64,000 bases of DNA from an uncultured bacterium (GCA_903835185.1 CAILLX010000163.1:52087-116086), one strand, 5' to 3'; positions 45,576-55,564 are shown, counted from the stretch's first letter. Notes: generated from the letters alone by a model not told the origin. A program made the numbers and translations.

Positions 45576-45896
45576 TTATTCCTGCTCAACTGTACACAAG
45601 AGTGGATATTCATTAGCTTGTGCTATCTGTGTGACCTTATTGACTTTAGCCTCGGCAACTTCATAGGTATAAACACCGGCTATGCCTATGCCCTGCTGGT
45701 GCACGTCTAACATTATTTTGACAGCTTCTTGCTCCGGTTTATGAAAAATGGAGACCAGCACAAATACGACAAACTCCATTGTCGTGAAGTCATCGTTGTG
45801 TAAAAGGACCTTAAAGAGCGGTGGTTTCTTGAGTTGCTGCTTGCGCTCTGTTGACAGTTCGCCTTCGTGCTGACCTTCATCTTCCCATGCAGGCAT
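45576..45896 (-). CDS. clpS: ClpS, N-end-rule adaptor of ClpA
   Basis: 106 aa from ATG 45896, with GAGAGG eight bases upstream. The frame extends to 46013, but the longer N-terminus is unsupported. It delivers N-degron substrates to ClpA. The pocket motif LLHNDDFTTMEFVV and the VHQQG-GIAGVYTYEVAEAK segment are the normal ClpS core, with an N-terminal extension of about 25 residues used to engage ClpA. It is the first gene of a clpS-clpA pair. The upstream region contains operator-like repeats that may belong to the divergent marR. Confidence 0.95.
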   Translation of the reverse strand: MPAWEDEGQHEGELSTERKQQLKKPPLFKVLLHNDDFTTMEFVVFVLVSIFHKPEQEAVKIMLDVHQQGIGIAGVYTYEVAEAKVNKVTQIAQANEYPLLCTVEQE

Positions 45897-46060
45897 GGTT
45901 AAGCCTCTCTTCTTATTTGTATCTGCAATGCTAGCACAGGCGTCCGGGACCGTTTGATGTAGGTCATGGGTGCAGGCAGTGCCACTCTTGCTGCTCACAG
46001 CCGCTTTGTTCACTTGCCTGCATCTTCGGGCAGCTTCCTTTCGGGAACAAGATGCAGCGA

Positions 46061-46092
46061 TAGTTAGTCTGGCTAACTATTAGCCTGGCTAA
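46061..46092. promoter_or_regulatory. Operator-like inverted repeats between clpS and marR
   Basis: TAGTTAG-TCTGG-CTAACTA (46061-46079) and TTAGC-CTG-GCTAA (46080-46092) are adjacent inverted repeats built from the same GTTAG/CTAAC half-sites as the pair nearer marR. They are candidate upstream binding sites for the same regulator. They lie about 165 bases upstream of the clpS start. Confidence 0.55.
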
Positions 46093-46252
46093 CTGCCCAC
46101 CTGTATGTATGGCGGTTGAGCAGAAGGAGTCCCTTGTGAGGATCTGCCGTATGACAACCGTAGACACCAGCCAGGAGGTTTGTTTAACGGACCTCTTGAA
46201 AAGTAAATTTCTATTTAATCCTCTGTTTATTCATTGTCGAGGAACATATGAT

Positions 46253-46281
46253 ACTAACCGTTAGTCATACTAACAGTTAGC
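46253..46281. promoter_or_regulatory. Tandem MarR-type operators upstream of marR
   Basis: ACTAACCGTTAGT (46253-46265) and ACTAACAGTTAGC (46269-46281) are two near-palindromes of the form CTAACnGTTAG, with centres 16 bases apart. They lie 45 bases upstream of the marR start and overlap a possible -10 (TATGAT at 46247). Their position is the usual one for MarR autorepression. Confidence 0.72.
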
Positions 46282-46325
46282 AATTCTGAGTGGCGTATAC
46301 CTATGTATGGCAATCGGAGAGAACC

Positions 46326-46832
46326 ATGCTCATTGGAGTGAATGAAGTGCCAGTTGTCGATACGACCCAAGAAGTGACAGCGCAGGCTGTGGCAGCTAGG
46401 ATTATGGAAACTGCTCCATTAATCATGTATTTCATCAGGCGCAACGCACGCAAGAATAAGAACTCGGAAGCATCTATAGCACGAGTGCGTGTGTTGGCCT
46501 TTCTGCAAAACTGTCCTGACTCATCGCTGACGAGGCTGTCAGAGTCGTTAGGTGTTACCAATGCGACAGCGTCTACTCTGGTGGAAAGTCTTGTTCAGGC
46601 TGGTCTTGTAGCGCGCAAGGATGATCCGGCAGAGCGACGCCGTATTTTGTTGCGGTTGACTAAAACAGGGCAACAACAGTTGGAGACATCACGACGGTTG
46701 CGTGTTGAAGAGATTGTTGAGGTAATCTCTAATCTATCACCGTCTAAACTGAAGCAGGTAGAAGAAAGTTTGACGTTACTCAAAGACAGCTTTAATCAGT
46801 CCAATTCTCAATATAGTAGCTGGAGTGTATAG
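46326..46832 (+). CDS. MarR-family transcriptional regulator
   Basis: 168 aa from ATG 46326, set by GGAGA at 46316-46320. The frame could start at 46290, but without a ribosome-binding site. The winged helix-turn-helix covers about 55-120: SLTRLSESLGVTNATASTLVESL (helix-turn-helix) and the wing DPAERRRILLRLT. The dimerisation helices are at both ends. It ends six bases before the adaptor gene of an MdtABC-like pump, which it very likely controls. The two CTAACnGTTAG palindromes upstream suggest autoregulation. The inducing ligand is unknown. Confidence 0.93.
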   Translation: MLIGVNEVPVVDTTQEVTAQAVAARIMETAPLIMYFIRRNARKNKNSEASIARVRVLAFLQNCPDSSLTRLSESLGVTNATASTLVESLVQAGLVARKDDPAERRRILLRLTKTGQQQLETSRRLRVEEIVEVISNLSPSKLKQVEESLTLLKDSFNQSNSQYSSWSV

Positions 46833-46838
46833 CATTCG

Positions 46839-48293
46839 ATGATTACACAGGACGGGAGCGCCGTGAAGCCAGAAGTTGGCAAAAGTATGAATATGGATCC
46901 GGCTAGCAGCTCCAGAGCTGAAGTTGCCGCCAGTCCAAACTGGGTGCGATCTGCCCCTGGTGGCAAGGGGAAGAGAAGCTTGCAGCGAAGTATTCTCATT
47001 CCAGCTGCTATTTTGCTGGTTGTTGCTGCAGGCATATGTACTTATCTACATTTTAACGGTCCTGCTCATGGCATTATGAAGAAGGAGAGGGCTGTGCCGG
47101 TCAATGTTGCTGTGGCATGCTTGAGCGCAGTGCCTATTCAGGTTCGTAGCATTGGCAATGTCACCCCTTACACGATTGTTAATATCACTCCGCAAGTGAG
47201 TGGGCAGCTGTTGAGAGTCTTTTTCTCTCAGGGGCAACTGGTTAAGTCCGGAGATCTGCTCTTCGAGATTGATCCGCGCCCTTACAGGGCAGCGCTCAAC
47301 CAGGCTGAAGGAAATGTGGCTAAAGACACAGCTCTAGTAGAGGCAGCTCGAGCTAATCTGTCCAAGGATAAGGCCCAGGTTGGACAGCTGCAAGCTAATC
47401 TAAATAGGGATGTTGCCCAGCTTACATATGCCTCAAGAGAGAAGGTAAGGTATGCTGAGTTGGTTGAGCAAGGGGCGGTGTCGCATGAACAGAGCGACCA
47501 GGTTAACACTAGCGAAGCGCAGGCTACTGCAACAATTGAAGCCGATAAGAAGGCTATAGAAAATGTTCAGGCAGTTGTGCGTTCTGATGAAGCTCAAATT
47601 AATACTGCTATTGGTACTTTGAAGGCTGATCAAGGAGCAGCTGAGAGTGTGCGTATTCAGTTGGGCTGGACTCAAATCCGCTCTCCAATTGATGGACGTA
47701 CAAGCAGTCTCAATGTTTATCAAGGAAATGTTGTTACTGCCAACAGCACCAACCCGATTGTGACCATAACACAGGTGCGACCAATCTATGTCACTGTGAC
47801 CATACCGGAGCAGTATCTTAATGATGTCAGGCGGGCCCAGCAGACAGGCAGTCTGAAGATGGAAGCAGAGATTGAAGGGTCTAAGAAGGATCTCTGGGGT
47901 GGCACGATCTCTTTTATGGAGAATACTGTCAACACCAGCACCGGTACCATTATGTTGCGAGCAAGCTTTGACAATAACGATATGCACCTGTATCCCGGAC
48001 AGTTTGTCGATGTTGTGCTGACTATGCCACCGTCCGGACCTGGAGTTGTCATTCCAGCTCGGGCAATACAGACAACACAGCAAGGACATTCTGTTTATAT
48101 AGTCAAAGCTGATGGTACTGTTGAGCTCAGGACAGTCAAAATAGGACAGACTTTTGGTGAGCAGGCAACCATCTTGGAAGGTCTGTCGGCATCAGAAGTG
48201 GTGGTAATTGATGGGCATCTACAGTTGACTCCAGGGGCTCGGGTGAAAGTTCTGCACGAAAGGGCAGAAGTTAGCCGTGGTGTTGGTAGCTAA
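46839..48293 (+). CDS. RND efflux periplasmic adaptor (MdtA-like)
   Basis: 484 aa. A cytoplasmic tail of about 48 residues precedes one membrane helix (about 52-72). Then come the barrel-sandwich half-motif (VTPYTIVNITPQVSGQLLRVFF), a long coiled-coil hairpin (about 150-265), the second half (IRSPIDGRTSSLNVYQGNVV) and beta-barrel and membrane-proximal domains. It is a TM-anchored MdtA/AcrA type and not a lipoprotein. GGAG lies 13 bases before ATG 46839. A GTG at 46863 with a nearer GGGAG is possible. It is followed after two bases by the first pump gene. No outer-membrane TolC gene is adjacent. Confidence 0.9.
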   Translation: MITQDGSAVKPEVGKSMNMDPASSSRAEVAASPNWVRSAPGGKGKRSLQRSILIPAAILLVVAAGICTYLHFNGPAHGIMKKERAVPVNVAVACLSAVPIQVRSIGNVTPYTIVNITPQVSGQLLRVFFSQGQLVKSGDLLFEIDPRPYRAALNQAEGNVAKDTALVEAARANLSKDKAQVGQLQANLNRDVAQLTYASREKVRYAELVEQGAVSHEQSDQVNTSEAQATATIEADKKAIENVQAVVRSDEAQINTAIGTLKADQGAAESVRIQLGWTQIRSPIDGRTSSLNVYQGNVVTANSTNPIVTITQVRPIYVTVTIPEQYLNDVRRAQQTGSLKMEAEIEGSKKDLWGGTISFMENTVNTSTGTIMLRASFDNNDMHLYPGQFVDVVLTMPPSGPGVVIPARAIQTTQQGHSVYIVKADGTVELRTVKIGQTFGEQATILEGLSASEVVVIDGHLQLTPGARVKVLHERAEVSRGVGS

Positions 48294-48295
48294 AT

Positions 48296-51200
48296 ATGAA
48301 TCTCTCCGGACCGTTCATCATGCGTCCTGTTATGACGACACTGGTGATGGCCGCCTTTGTCATCTTTGGCTTAATCTCTTATTTCACTCTGGCAATTAAC
48401 GATCTGCCGGCGGTAGACTTCCCGACCATAACAGTGAGCGCTTCTGTTCCTGGCGCCAATGCTGATACTGTGGCTTCAGCAGTAGCAACTCCGCTTGAAA
48501 AGCAGTTCAGCACAATAGCCGGGCTTGAAAATATGAACTCAACAAGCTCGCTTGGGTCCTGCTCGATCACTTTACAGTTTGATCTTAACAGATCTATTGA
48601 CGGTGCTGCCCAGGATGTTCAGTCAGCCATTATTGCTGCCAGACCTTATTTGCCTACAAGCATGCCGACCCCACCAACATTCAGGAAGGTCAATCCGTCC
48701 GATGCTCCTATTCTCTTTATTGCCTTATCGTCTCCGACGCTGCCGCTTTATTCAGTAGATGAATATGCTGAAAATGTAATTGCCACGCGTATCTCAATGG
48801 TGAGCGGCGTGGCGCAGGTGCAGGTATATGGTTCGCAGGTGTACGCTCCTCATGTGCGAGTTGATCCTCGCAAGCTGGCATCTTACGGAATTGGTATTGA
48901 TCAAGTTGGAGCTGCCATCAGGCAGGCTAATGTGAATCTGCCTTGCGGCACTCTTTACGGCCCGCAAAAGTGCTGGAACATTATGGCTAACGGGCAGCTT
49001 TTTAATGCCTCACAGTTTCGCCCGGTCATAGTCACATACAAGAACGGCGCTCCTGTGCGCCTGGGTGATGTTGGCGATGTCATTGACAGTGTCCAGACTG
49101 ATAAAGTGGCAAGCTGGTTTAACAATACCCGCGCTGTTATTCTGGCTGTGCAACGGCAGCCCAATACTAATACGATAAAGATTGTCGATCAAATAAGAGA
49201 ACTGCTGCCCACATTTAGAGCCATTATGCCTGCCTCTGTAGACCTCAACATCATGTTCGATCGCTCTCAAGGCATACGTCGAGCAGTGAATGAAGTGCAG
49301 AGGACACTTGTGATTACAGTGTGTCTGGTCATTTTGGTCATATTCCTTTTCTTGGGCAATGTGTCTACCACTATCATCGCCTCTCTGGCGTTGCCTATTT
49401 CACTAGTGGGGACCTTTGCTGCAATGAAGTTGTTCGGGTTTACACTCAACAATATCTCTTTGATGGCGCTCACTTTGTGCGTGGGTTTTGTCGTGGACGA
49501 TGCCATAGTTGTTCTGGAGAATATAGCCAGGCATATGGAGATGGGTAAACCTCCACTGATGGCGGCTATGCACGGTTCAAAAGAAGTATCTTTCACAATT
49601 GTCTCTATGACTGTGTCGCTTATAGCTGTCTTTATTCCCATTCTGCTCATGGGTGGCATTGTAGGGCGACTCTTCCTTCAGTTTGGTGTCACTATATCAG
49701 TGGCAATCCTTATCTCCGGCTTTGTCTCCATTACACTGACACCGATGCTCTGCAGTCGCTTTTTGCGTCCGCCAGGGGATGAGCGTCGCAACCGGCTGCA
49801 TGCTGCTTCGGATCGTGTTTTTGCTCGGGCGCTGCATTTTTACGATTTGACATTGCAATTGGCCTTGAGGCACAAACCGGCAGTGATTGTGCTGTTTGTA
49901 ATGATGCTGGCAGGCTCTGCCGCTCTGCTCATTTTTGTACCTAAAGGTTTTTTGCCTAGTGAGGACACCGGGCAGGTCATGGGCATTACACAGGCAGCAG
50001 AAGGGATATCTTTCGACTCGATGGTGCGGCATCAGAAGAAGCTTGCTGCAATTGTTTCCAAAGATCCTAACATTGCCTGCTTTATGTCAAGTGTTGGTGC
50101 TGGCGGACCGAACAGCGCTGTTAATCAGGGACGCATGTTTCTTATACTAAAACCGCGATCAGAGCGCACGACTAACATAGATGAGATAGTTAACGGGTTG
50201 CGCAAAAAATGTGCCAACATTCCTGGTATTAAGCTTTTTATGCAGAACAGACCGTCAATCAATATTGGCGGTCAGATGACAAAAGCAGCTTTCCAGTTTA
50301 CGCTGTCCGGTCCTGATACGACTGAACTGTTCAGCACTGCCACAGCTCTTGAGAAAAAGATGAAAGAGCTGAGTGACCTCCAGGACGTCAATAGCGATTT
50401 GCAGATCAAGAACTTGCAGCTGGCGGTGGAGATTGATCGTGACAAATGTGCCAGGCTCGGGATCTCTGTGATGCAGGTCCAGGATGCTCTCAATAGTGCT
50501 TATGCCAGCCGCCAGGTCTCTGTGATTTATACACCTACTAATCAATACTGGGTAATCCTTGAGGTTAAGCCTGAATATTATGCAGATCCGTCCATGCTGA
50601 GCTGGTTCTTTGTACGCTCCAACTCAGGACAACTGGTGCCGCTCTTCTCCTTAGCTCATGTGTCGCGCACAGCCGGACCGTTGCAGATTAACCACCTTGG
50701 TCAGTTTCCTTCTGTAACTCTGTCATTCAATTTGAAACCGGGAGCAGCTTTAAGTACAGCCGTACAGGAGGTGAAAGCTCTTGTAAAAGGAGCGTTGCCT
50801 GCCAGTATCACTGCCAGTTTCCAAGGAACTGCCCAGGCTTTTGAAAGTTCAGTGCAAGATCTCGGTATTCTTCTTCTCATTTCGGTTCTGGTCATATACA
50901 TTGTGTTGGGCATATTGTACGAGAGTTTTATTCATCCACTTACAATCTTGTCTGGGCTTCCTTCGGCAGGGTTGGGGGCAATCTTTATCCTAATGTTGTT
51001 CCATGTTGAGTTGAACATATACAGCTTCCTGGGCTTAATCTTGCTTGTTGGTATAGTCAAGAAAAATGCCATTATGATGATCGACTTTGCTCTGGACAAA
51101 GAGCGTCGCGAACACACGAGTGCGGAGGAGGCTATTTATCAGGCTTGCTTAACACGATTTCGCCCAATTATGATGACTACTATGGCGGCTCTTCTGGGCA

Positions 51201-51397
51201 GCTTGCCTATTGCCATAGGTATTGGTGAAGGCTCAGAGACAAGGCAACCGTTGGGACTGACTATCGTTGGCGGATTGATGGTGTCACAGATTGTCACTCT
51301 TTATATAACTCCAGTTTTTTACATTTATTTGGACAGGCTGCAGAAAATGTTGCCTGCCAGGAGAGCACGGCGCGTGATTGAGGAAGGTATGGCGTGA
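48296..51397 (+). CDS. RND efflux pump, MdtB-like
   Basis: 1033 aa, HAE1-type drug/proton antiporter subunit. The usual order is seen: a first membrane helix after RPVMTTLVM, a periplasmic pore domain, helices 2-6, a second pore domain, and helices 8-12. Proton-relay residues are present: Asp401-Asp402 in VVDDAIVV (helix 4) and Lys923 in VKKNAIMM (helix 10). It is two bases from the adaptor gene and overlaps the next pump gene by four bases (GTGA). As with E. coli MdtB/MdtC, the two proteins probably form a hetero-trimer. The ribosome-binding site is weak, consistent with coupling. Confidence 0.93.
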   Translation: MNLSGPFIMRPVMTTLVMAAFVIFGLISYFTLAINDLPAVDFPTITVSASVPGANADTVASAVATPLEKQFSTIAGLENMNSTSSLGSCSITLQFDLNRSIDGAAQDVQSAIIAARPYLPTSMPTPPTFRKVNPSDAPILFIALSSPTLPLYSVDEYAENVIATRISMVSGVAQVQVYGSQVYAPHVRVDPRKLASYGIGIDQVGAAIRQANVNLPCGTLYGPQKCWNIMANGQLFNASQFRPVIVTYKNGAPVRLGDVGDVIDSVQTDKVASWFNNTRAVILAVQRQPNTNTIKIVDQIRELLPTFRAIMPASVDLNIMFDRSQGIRRAVNEVQRTLVITVCLVILVIFLFLGNVSTTIIASLALPISLVGTFAAMKLFGFTLNNISLMALTLCVGFVVDDAIVVLENIARHMEMGKPPLMAAMHGSKEVSFTIVSMTVSLIAVFIPILLMGGIVGRLFLQFGVTISVAILISGFVSITLTPMLCSRFLRPPGDERRNRLHAASDRVFARALHFYDLTLQLALRHKPAVIVLFVMMLAGSAALLIFVPKGFLPSEDTGQVMGITQAAEGISFDSMVRHQKKLAAIVSKDPNIACFMSSVGAGGPNSAVNQGRMFLILKPRSERTTNIDEIVNGLRKKCANIPGIKLFMQNRPSINIGGQMTKAAFQFTLSGPDTTELFSTATALEKKMKELSDLQDVNSDLQIKNLQLAVEIDRDKCARLGISVMQVQDALNSAYASRQVSVIYTPTNQYWVILEVKPEYYADPSMLSWFFVRSNSGQLVPLFSLAHVSRTAGPLQINHLGQFPSVTLSFNLKPGAALSTAVQEVKALVKGALPASITASFQGTAQAFESSVQDLGILLLISVLVIYIVLGILYESFIHPLTILSGLPSAGLGAIFILMLFHVELNIYSFLGLILLVGIVKKNAIMMIDFALDKERREHTSAEEAIYQACLTRFRPIMMTTMAALLGSLPIAIGIGEGSETRQPLGLTIVGGLMVSQIVTLYITPVFYIYLDRLQKMLPARRARRVIEEGMA

Positions 51398-54300
51398 ATA
51401 TCAGCTCCATCTTTATCAGACGACCGGTGATGACGACACTTGTGGTTTTTGCCATTCTGCTGTTCGGCATCCTCGGATACAGGTCGTTGCCTGTGAGCGA
51501 TCTTCCTAATGTCGACTATCCGACGTTGCAAGTTACGAGCACACTGCCCGGTGCGAGCTCTGAGACGATGGCATCGGCTGTCTCGATGCCGCTGGAGAAG
51601 CAGTTTGCCACTATTGCCGGACTGGTGCAGATGACGTCCACAAGCACGCTTGGACAGGCACAGATTACGTTGCAATTTGACCCTGCAAGGAATATTGATG
51701 GTGCTGGACTGGATGTTCAGGCCGCCATTACAGCTGCTTCCAAGCAGCTGCCACCGCAGATGACTATTCCGCCTACTTTTGCTAAGGTCAATCCGGCCAT
51801 GCAACCGGTTGTCTATCTGGCAGTAAGCTCAGATACACTTCCGCTGTACCAGACTGACTATTATGCAGAAACTCTTATTGCCCAGCGTATCTCCAGGCTG
51901 GCTGGGGTGGCACAGGTGCAGGTCAACGGTTCTCAACAATATGCTGTGCGAGTGCAGGTCAACCCGCAGCGGCTGGCCAGCTACGGTTTGGGAATAGACG
52001 ATGTTATGACATCAGTCATAAGCGCCAATCAAAATCAGCCGGTCGGAACTCTCTGGGGAAAGCATCAAGCGTTCACCATTCAATCAAACGGTCAACTGCT
52101 TAATGCTGACGCTTATCGACCAACTATTATTGCATTTCAAAACAATGCGCCCATTCGTCTAGGCGATGTTGCCAATGTTGTTGACAGTGTTCAGAACGAT
52201 AAGGAAGGTGCCTGGTTTAACGGCAAACCGGCAGTTATTCTTGCAGTCTTGAGGCAGCCTGGAGCCAACACTATTCAGGTAGTGGACAGTATAAAGAAGC
52301 TGCTGCCAACTTTTCATGCTGTTGTGCCAGGTTCGGTCAACCTTGATATTCTTTATGATCAATCGCAAACTATTCGAGAGTCTGTGAATGATGTCCAGTT
52401 TACCCTTGTTCTGACCGTTGCTCTGGTAGTAATGGTCATTTTCTTGTTTCTCGGTAATCTGTCTGCGACCATGATTCCGAGTTTAGCGCTGCCAGGATCG
52501 ATCATTGGCACTTTTGCTGCCATGAAGATGCTTGGCTTCAGCTTGAACAACCTTTCTTTGATGGCACTTTCACTAGCTGTTGGCTTTGTAGTCGATGATG
52601 CCATCGTGATGTTAGAAAACATCGTGAGACATATGGAGGCTGGCGAACCACCTTTTACTGCAGCTCTTAATGGAGCCAGGGAGATAGGATTTACAATTAT
52701 CTCCATGACTCTGTCTCTTGTGGCGGTTTTCATCCCGGTGCTTCTTCTTCCTGGAATAGTGGGACGCATCTTTAATGAGTTTGCAATCACCATTTCAGTT
52801 GCCATCCTCATCTCCGGGTTGATCTCCATTAGCCTGACTCCTATGTTGTGCAGCCGGTTTCTTCGTCCGGCCCGAGAAGATAAGCGTAGCGGTTTGACAG
52901 GACTGTGTGATCATTACTTCAAAAAGTTGCTCGCAGTTTATGAGGGGAGCTTGCGTTGGACGCTGCAGCATAAATCAAGCGTGCTGGTGGTGTTCGTAAT
53001 CATGCTGGTAGGTACGGCAGCGCTCTTTATAGCTATGCCGAAGGGGTTCATGCCAAGCGAAGATACAGGACAGATTGTTGGCATGACCGAAGCTGAGCAG
53101 GGCACCTCGTATGATGCGATGGTGCAATTGCATCAACGCTTAGTCGATATAATCTCTGCCGATCCAAATGTTCAATCGCTTATGTCCAGCATCGGAGTTG
53201 GCAACGGCAGTCCAAACATCTCGCTCAATCAGGGGCGCATCCTCATCGTGCTCAAGCCCAGGGATCGCAGAGCGCTAAAAGTTGAGCAGGTCATTCAAGA
53301 GCTTGGTCCCAAGCTGGCTACCGTACCTGGTATCAATATCTACTTGATGAATCCACCAACAATCACTATCGGTGGTCAGGTATCGAAGAGTCTTTATCTG
53401 TTCAGCCTTTCCAGCCCAGATATTGCGGCTCTCTACAGCTCTGCTCAAGTGTTGAAAGACAAGATTGATAAGTTGCCAGGCGTGACCGATGTGACAAGCG
53501 ATATGCAAGTCAACAACCCTGAGGTACATATATCTGTAGATAGAGACAAGTGCTCTGAGTTGGGTCTTACCATGCTGCAAGTTGAAGATGCTCTCGACAG
53601 CGCTTATGCTGCCAGACAGATTTCTACGATGTACACACCAACTAATCAGTTCTGGGTAATTATTGAGGTGTCGCCTGAGTTTTATTGCGACCCGTCGGTG
53701 CTGCGCCAACTCTTTGTGCGCGCCGGTCCAGGCAAATTGATACCGCTTGATACCATTGCTAAGATTGAGCCAGGAGTTGGACCGTTGTTGGTTAATCATA
53801 TCGGACAGTTCCCGTCAGTCACCATCTCATTCAACCTGAAGCCTGAGGCATCACTGGGAACTGTAATTGGGCAGGTTAAAGAGCTTGCCAATCAGAACGT
53901 GCCTAAATCTGTAACTACTGGTTTTCAGGGAACAGCCCAGTCTTTTGAAGATTCTTTCCAAAACCTCTGGGCTCTTCTTGCTATAGCTATTATCGTTATT
54001 TACATCGTGCTTGGCATATTGTACGAAAGCTTTATTCATCCACTAACAATTCTTTCCGGGCTGCCGTCTGCCGGGTTGGGCGCGCTTCTTGTTCTGCTTA
54101 TCTTTCACAAAGATCTCGACATATACGGTTTCCTTGGACTGATTATGCTTATCGGTATAGTGAAGAAGAATGCCATTATGATGATTGACTTTGCCCTTGA
54201 TGCAGAGCGCGAAGGAGGTGTGCCTGCCGAAGCAGCTATTTTTCAGGCCTGTATTACCCGCTTTCGCCCAATCATGATGACTACCATGGCAGCTTTGATG

Positions 54301-54507
54301 GGGGCTGTGCCTATAGCTTGCGGCATCGGCGCTGGAGCTGAATCGCGTCAACCGTTAGGACTTACTGTTGTTGGCGGTCTGCTTGTTTCGCAGCTAGTTA
54401 CGCTCTATATAACTCCAGTGTTCTATATCTATCTGGCACGATTGCAGTCCAGGTTTGCACCAGAAAAGATGGTCGGAAATATGAACAGTAGCAATCTTAT
54501 CTCTTGA
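51394..54507 (+). CDS. RND efflux pump, MdtC-like
   Basis: 1037 aa, paralogue of the preceding gene and of the same plan. Asp401-Asp402 in VVDDAIVM and Lys925 in VKKNAIMM complete the proton relay, so both pumps look active. It starts at GTG 51394 inside the mdtB-like stop, with GAGGAAGG just upstream, so translation is coupled. It is the last gene of the marR-mdtABC-like operon; a convergent gene ends 10 bases after its stop. Substrates cannot be predicted. In E. coli MdtABC exports bile salts and novobiocin, but that does not transfer. Confidence 0.93.
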   Translation: MNISSIFIRRPVMTTLVVFAILLFGILGYRSLPVSDLPNVDYPTLQVTSTLPGASSETMASAVSMPLEKQFATIAGLVQMTSTSTLGQAQITLQFDPARNIDGAGLDVQAAITAASKQLPPQMTIPPTFAKVNPAMQPVVYLAVSSDTLPLYQTDYYAETLIAQRISRLAGVAQVQVNGSQQYAVRVQVNPQRLASYGLGIDDVMTSVISANQNQPVGTLWGKHQAFTIQSNGQLLNADAYRPTIIAFQNNAPIRLGDVANVVDSVQNDKEGAWFNGKPAVILAVLRQPGANTIQVVDSIKKLLPTFHAVVPGSVNLDILYDQSQTIRESVNDVQFTLVLTVALVVMVIFLFLGNLSATMIPSLALPGSIIGTFAAMKMLGFSLNNLSLMALSLAVGFVVDDAIVMLENIVRHMEAGEPPFTAALNGAREIGFTIISMTLSLVAVFIPVLLLPGIVGRIFNEFAITISVAILISGLISISLTPMLCSRFLRPAREDKRSGLTGLCDHYFKKLLAVYEGSLRWTLQHKSSVLVVFVIMLVGTAALFIAMPKGFMPSEDTGQIVGMTEAEQGTSYDAMVQLHQRLVDIISADPNVQSLMSSIGVGNGSPNISLNQGRILIVLKPRDRRALKVEQVIQELGPKLATVPGINIYLMNPPTITIGGQVSKSLYLFSLSSPDIAALYSSAQVLKDKIDKLPGVTDVTSDMQVNNPEVHISVDRDKCSELGLTMLQVEDALDSAYAARQISTMYTPTNQFWVIIEVSPEFYCDPSVLRQLFVRAGPGKLIPLDTIAKIEPGVGPLLVNHIGQFPSVTISFNLKPEASLGTVIGQVKELANQNVPKSVTTGFQGTAQSFEDSFQNLWALLAIAIIVIYIVLGILYESFIHPLTILSGLPSAGLGALLVLLIFHKDLDIYGFLGLIMLIGIVKKNAIMMIDFALDAEREGGVPAEAAIFQACITRFRPIMMTTMAALMGAVPIACGIGAGAESRQPLGLTVVGGLLVSQLVTLYITPVFYIYLARLQSRFAPEKMVGNMNSSNLIS

Positions 54508-54517
54508 ATCCCCTGGC

Positions 54518-55246
54518 TTATGGGACTATCGGTTGATCTGTCCTTGGGCAGGCAACTGCCCTGCCTTGCCGATCTTGGAGAAAGTGATCGTAGATTCTGC
54601 CTGCGCAATGTGCTCCCATCATAGCCAGAGCTTTATAGCACCAGCGGGAGGGTATGAACATGGCGCCGGTTGCACCCAAAAAGTCACCAATGAGAGTACC
54701 GTATTTGATGTGGTCGTGAGGCAATAAAATGCGGTCAATTGTCGAGTCTGCCAGAGTGACACCGAGCGTCCAGAGAGGTCCGCGCCACTGCCCGCGCTGC
54801 TCTATGGCCGCTTCAATAGTCTCTTGCTCGCGAAGTAGTTTGGACATTGCAGGCTCTGGTGCCGAGGCTAGAGCTTGCTTAATCTCATGCAAACGTGTTT
54901 TCTCCAGTATAGTCGGAGGCTCGACCAGGCGTGCGCCCCGATAAGCTGCATTGGCGTTCCATGCCCACGCAGCTGAGCGAAAGAGCGAGCGATCACGCTC
55001 GGCTAGGCGATTACTGAGGCTAGCGCGTTGCTGCTCGAACACCTCTTTTGTAGTGGGTGGTCTACCAGTAATTTTGGGCTGTAAGAACTTTGGATTGATT
55101 GGGGTGCTCTCCACTCCTTCCCCGGGAGACGCGGCACACGGATAGGTTTTAGCTGGTGTGGGCAGTAGATGCGATGTTTCTACCGCTTCTTCTGTCAGGT
55201 TCTTTTGCTGGTGAAAATTATTAGCGGAGTAAAAAATCTCTTTCAT
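54518..55246 (-). CDS. Uncharacterised 242-aa protein
   Basis: No family recognised. A polar N-terminus (about 1-90, Pro/Glu-rich) leads to an alpha-helical charged middle (about 95-150, RLHEIKQALA...LREQETIEAAIEQRG). A more hydrophobic C-terminal part (about 160-220, LWTLGVTLADSTIDRILL...GTLIGDFLGATGAMFIPSR) may form one or two membrane-associated helices. There is no signal peptide. AGGAG lies 13 bases before the ATG. It converges on the pump operon, with 10 bases between stops. It stands alone, with a 318-base gap on the valS side. Confidence 0.65.
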   Translation of the reverse strand: MKEIFYSANNFHQQKNLTEEAVETSHLLPTPAKTYPCAASPGEGVESTPINPKFLQPKITGRPPTTKEVFEQQRASLSNRLAERDRSLFRSAAWAWNANAAYRGARLVEPPTILEKTRLHEIKQALASAPEPAMSKLLREQETIEAAIEQRGQWRGPLWTLGVTLADSTIDRILLPHDHIKYGTLIGDFLGATGAMFIPSRWCYKALAMMGAHCAGRIYDHFLQDRQGRAVACPRTDQPIVP

Positions 55247-55564
55247 TGTGTCTTGGCACTCCTATGCTTAACAGTGCTGGCGCTGGCGCTGGCGAGCACA
55301 ACTGTTTAGCCTTGACTCAGGGACTCCGGAATTGAGGAACTTGAGAGTTCCGAACGTTGCGATGTTGGAAGGTGGGGTCGTCGGGACTGTGTGACTGTGG
55401 AGAGATCGTATGGGCCGCAAGCGAGAGGACCTAGCGTATAGATCCCATTAAGCAATGTGGAAATCCCACTCAGTCCAATCATATCCGCCGGACCAGGGCA
55501 GTGAGCAGCTATCAGTTTGTTGCTAAGGCGCTTGTTTCTGGCAGGCGAGAGGCTGAGAGCTGCT
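55247..55564. other. Intergenic region between valS and the gene at 54518
   Basis: It holds three tandem GCTGGC copies (55276-55293) inside an imperfect AACAGT...ACTGTT hairpin (55270-55306), which may end the valS transcript or lie in the leader of the next gene. No gene, RNA or clear promoter was seen in the rest. Confidence 0.45.
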
